Assembly: GCA_937920085.1 (NCBI GenBank)
Contig: CALETE010000010.1
Span: 62,001-126,000 of the forward strand
Reading direction: 5' to 3'
Length of the DNA: 64,000 bases
DNA from: an uncultured Alphaproteobacteria bacterium
GTDB taxonomy: Bacteria; Pseudomonadota; Alphaproteobacteria; Caulobacterales; Caulobacteraceae
The position numbers and the translations under genes were made by a program. Below the pieces are notes generated by a model. It ran no database searches. It had not been told where the DNA came from and saw only the letters and a list, made by a program, of their open reading frames with translations. This document shows, piece by piece, positions 62,456 to 64,000 of the stretch; the first letter of the stretch is position 1; every line of letters starts with the position of its first letter.

Positions 62456-63625
62456 ATGCGTGAAGCTGTTATCGTTTCCTATGCCCGTACCGGGCTGGCC
62501 AAATCCGGCCGCGGCGGATTTAACATTACCCCGCCGATGAGCATGGCGGCCCACGCCATCAAGCACGCCGTCGAGCGTTCCGGCGTCGAAAAAGATTTCG
62601 TGGAAGACTGCTATCTGGGCAACAACGCCCACGGCGCAGCCAATATCGGCCGTCAGGCTGCCCTGCTGGCCGGCATGCCGGTGACCACGGCCGGCGTCTC
62701 GGTCAACCGTTTCTGCTCGTCTGGTCTGCAAACCATCGCCATGGCCGCCAACCACATCCGTGGCGACGGCGCTGACTGCGTTGTGGCCGGCGGTGTGGAA
62801 AGCATCTCCATCCCCGGCGGCGGCATGGGCCGTGAAGCCGTTGACCCTGAACTGGCCAAGATCGCTCCGGCCATCTTCATGGCCATGATCGACACTGCCG
62901 ATATCGTGGCCGAGCGCTACAAGGTCAGCCGTGAATATCAGGACGAATACTCCCTGCTTTCCCAACAGCGTATGGCTGCGGCCCAGCAGGCGGGCCTGTT
63001 CGCTGACGAAATCGTCCCGATGAAGACCAAGATGAAGGTCGTCAACAAGGAGACGAAGGAAGAATCCATCGTCGACTACACCGTCGATCGCGACGAATGT
63101 AACCGCCCAGAAACCACCCTTGCTGGCCTGTCCAAGCTCGAGCCGGTCAAGGGCGCTGGCAAGTACATCACAGCTGGCAATGCCAGCCAGCTCTCCGATG
63201 GCGCCGCCGCCGTGGTGCTGATGGAAGCCAAGGAAGCCGAGCGTCGCGGCCTGACCCCCATGGGTCGTTTCGTGTCCTGGGCCGTCGCCGGCTGCGAGCC
63301 TGACGAAATGGGCATTGGCCCAGTCTTCGCCATCCCCAAGCTGCTGAAGCGCCAGGGCCTGACCGTCGATGACATCGACATCTGGGAACTGAACGAAGCC
63401 TTCGCCAGCCAGTGCCTCTATTCCCGGGACAAGCTGGGCATTGACCCGGCTAAGTACAACGTCAACGGCGGCTCGATCTCCATCGGCCACCCCTTCGGCA
63501 TGACCGGTGCCCGCCTGACGGGCCACATCCTGCAGGAAGGTAAGCGTCGCGGTGCCAAGTGGGGCGTTGTGACCATGTGCATCGGCGGCGGCCAGGGCGG
63601 CGCCGGCCTCTTCGAGATCTACTAG
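62456..63625 (+). CDS. Acetyl-CoA acyltransferase (thiolase)
   Basis: 389 aa with AGGGAGGAC upstream. It is a thiolase of the degradative, FadA-like type: nucleophile Cys87 in NRFCSSGLQT, GHPFGMTGAR with the catalytic histidine, and the second cysteine in CIGGGQGGAGLFE near the C terminus. It cleaves 3-ketoacyl-CoA with CoA at the end of beta-oxidation. A strong terminator follows, so the downstream reductase is expressed separately or by read-through. Codon use is strongly biased toward preferred codons, suggesting high expression. Confidence 0.95.
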   Translation: MREAVIVSYARTGLAKSGRGGFNITPPMSMAAHAIKHAVERSGVEKDFVEDCYLGNNAHGAANIGRQAALLAGMPVTTAGVSVNRFCSSGLQTIAMAANHIRGDGADCVVAGGVESISIPGGGMGREAVDPELAKIAPAIFMAMIDTADIVAERYKVSREYQDEYSLLSQQRMAAAQQAGLFADEIVPMKTKMKVVNKETKEESIVDYTVDRDECNRPETTLAGLSKLEPVKGAGKYITAGNASQLSDGAAAVVLMEAKEAERRGLTPMGRFVSWAVAGCEPDEMGIGPVFAIPKLLKRQGLTVDDIDIWELNEAFASQCLYSRDKLGIDPAKYNVNGGSISIGHPFGMTGARLTGHILQEGKRRGAKWGVVTMCIGGGQGGAGLFEIY

Positions 63626-63638
63626 GATCTACCCCAGT

Positions 63639-63672
63639 CCCCGCAGCCCACCAGCTGCGGGGATTTTTCTTT
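63639..63672 (+). terminator. Rho-independent terminator after the thiolase gene
   Basis: CCCCGCAG (63639-63646), an eight-base loop, CTGCGGGG (63655-63662), then ATTTTTCTTTTT. It is a canonical terminator 14 bases after the thiolase stop. Confidence 0.9.
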
Positions 63673-63687
63673 TTAAGGGCATGTCTG

Positions 63688-64000
63688 ATGGCGACTTCCG
63701 CACGTTACCCCCTGCTGTTCTCGCCCCTAGATCTTGGCCCTGTGCGCCTGAAGAACCGAGCCATTATGGGCTCGATGCACACTGGCCTTGAAGACATTCC
63801 CGGCGGCTATGAACGTCAAGCCGCCTACTTCGCCGAGCGCGCCCGGGGCGGTGTCGGCATGATCATCACCGGCGGTATTTCCCCCAACACCGATCCAGGT
63901 GCCAAGGGCCGACTGGCGACGGCTGAAGATGCCGCGCAGCACCGCATTGTCACCGAGGCGGTCCATGCCGCCGATCCCGATGTAAAGATCTGTCTGCAGA
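63688..64000 (+). CDS. 2,4-dienoyl-CoA reductase/old yellow enzyme family, 5' part only
   Basis: Translation from ATG 63688 (AAGGG 8 nt upstream) gives 104 codons before the window ends. The start, YPLLFSPLDLGPVRLKNRAI, GSMHTGLED and ERARGGVGMIITGG are features of FadH-type NADPH:2,4-dienoyl-CoA reductases, FMN barrel enzymes of about 670 aa needed for unsaturated fatty-acid oxidation. The position after a thiolase supports that role. Only the FMN-barrel N terminus is visible; a shorter NADH:flavin oxidoreductase cannot be excluded. Confidence 0.85.
   Translation, partial: MATSARYPLLFSPLDLGPVRLKNRAIMGSMHTGLEDIPGGYERQAAYFAERARGGVGMIITGGISPNTDPGAKGRLATAEDAAQHRIVTEAVHAADPDVKICLQ

Noticed and set aside
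62438..63526. 362-codon minus-strand reading frame opposite the thiolase gene
   Set aside because: The thiolase is certain and strongly codon-biased, which opens antisense frames; no domain is visible in this one.

Overview
The window looks like chromosome from an alphaproteobacterium of the order Caulobacterales. The evidence is a popZ gene lying between tolC and valS, the fliX / flgI-flgJ(cheL)-flbY flagellar locus, a GTTC-N7-GTTC SOS box before uvrA, and a single-cysteine DksA. GC is moderately high by eye (not measured). Genes are densely packed on both strands. I see no insertion sequence, prophage, integron, CRISPR array or rRNA. Two tRNA genes (Cys, Asn) and one FMN riboswitch are present.

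Layout. 1-9588 is a minus-strand block: degenerate isoaspartyl methyltransferase-like gene, tolC, popZ, valS, an S10 peptidase, an acyl-CoA synthetase and a partial tlyA. 9727-16446 holds tRNA-Cys, two tiny genes coupled to a D-aminoacylase-type amidohydrolase, a DUF3617 protein, two membrane glycosyltransferases and an unfamiliar, AT-richer gene. 16512-25130 holds a cytochrome c/flavin amine oxidase pair, a barrel protein, a DUF4337 protein, and an acyl-CoA/kynurenine catabolic group (crotonase, kynureninase, DUF6285, phosphotransferase, acyl-CoA dehydrogenase). 25179-31679 holds a crystallin-fold secreted protein, an amidohydrolase, a divergent Mur ligase, a possible small RNA, tRNA-Asn, an RluF-type pseudouridine synthase and a YhiN flavoprotein. 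31702-34963 holds efp, divergent from epmA-epmB, then gloA. 35171-41326 holds an Atm1-type exporter with a lipoprotein, a LOG protein, nadE and an aminotransferase. 41458-44522 holds dksA and the flagellar locus. 44607-48371 holds an FMN riboswitch with ribH2, a dipeptidase, a crotonase and a PhyH oxygenase. 48368-56685 holds a DUF885 peptidase, uvrA, a GST, a REP-type repeat array, a membrane protein and trmFO. 56682-61393 is the Sec block (yajC-secD-secF with homologues of two mitochondrial complex I assembly factors and a PuuD-type membrane protein). 61510-64000 holds a DUF815 ATPase, a thiolase and a partial dienoyl-CoA reductase.

How the parts relate. EF-P and two enzymes of its beta-lysine modification are encoded together. 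Two likely EF-P clients are adjacent elsewhere in the window: popZ (13 consecutive prolines) and valS (conserved PPP). Beta-oxidation functions recur in several separate groups. Five of the ten convergent gene pairs end in one shared CTAG, so both stop codons overlap. I did not find a clear, self-contained new defence or biosynthetic system. The best leads are an orphan terminator suggesting a small RNA, the degenerate methyltransferase beside tolC, the divergent Mur ligase, the unknown gene at 15325-16446 and the two micro-genes before the D-aminoacylase homologue.
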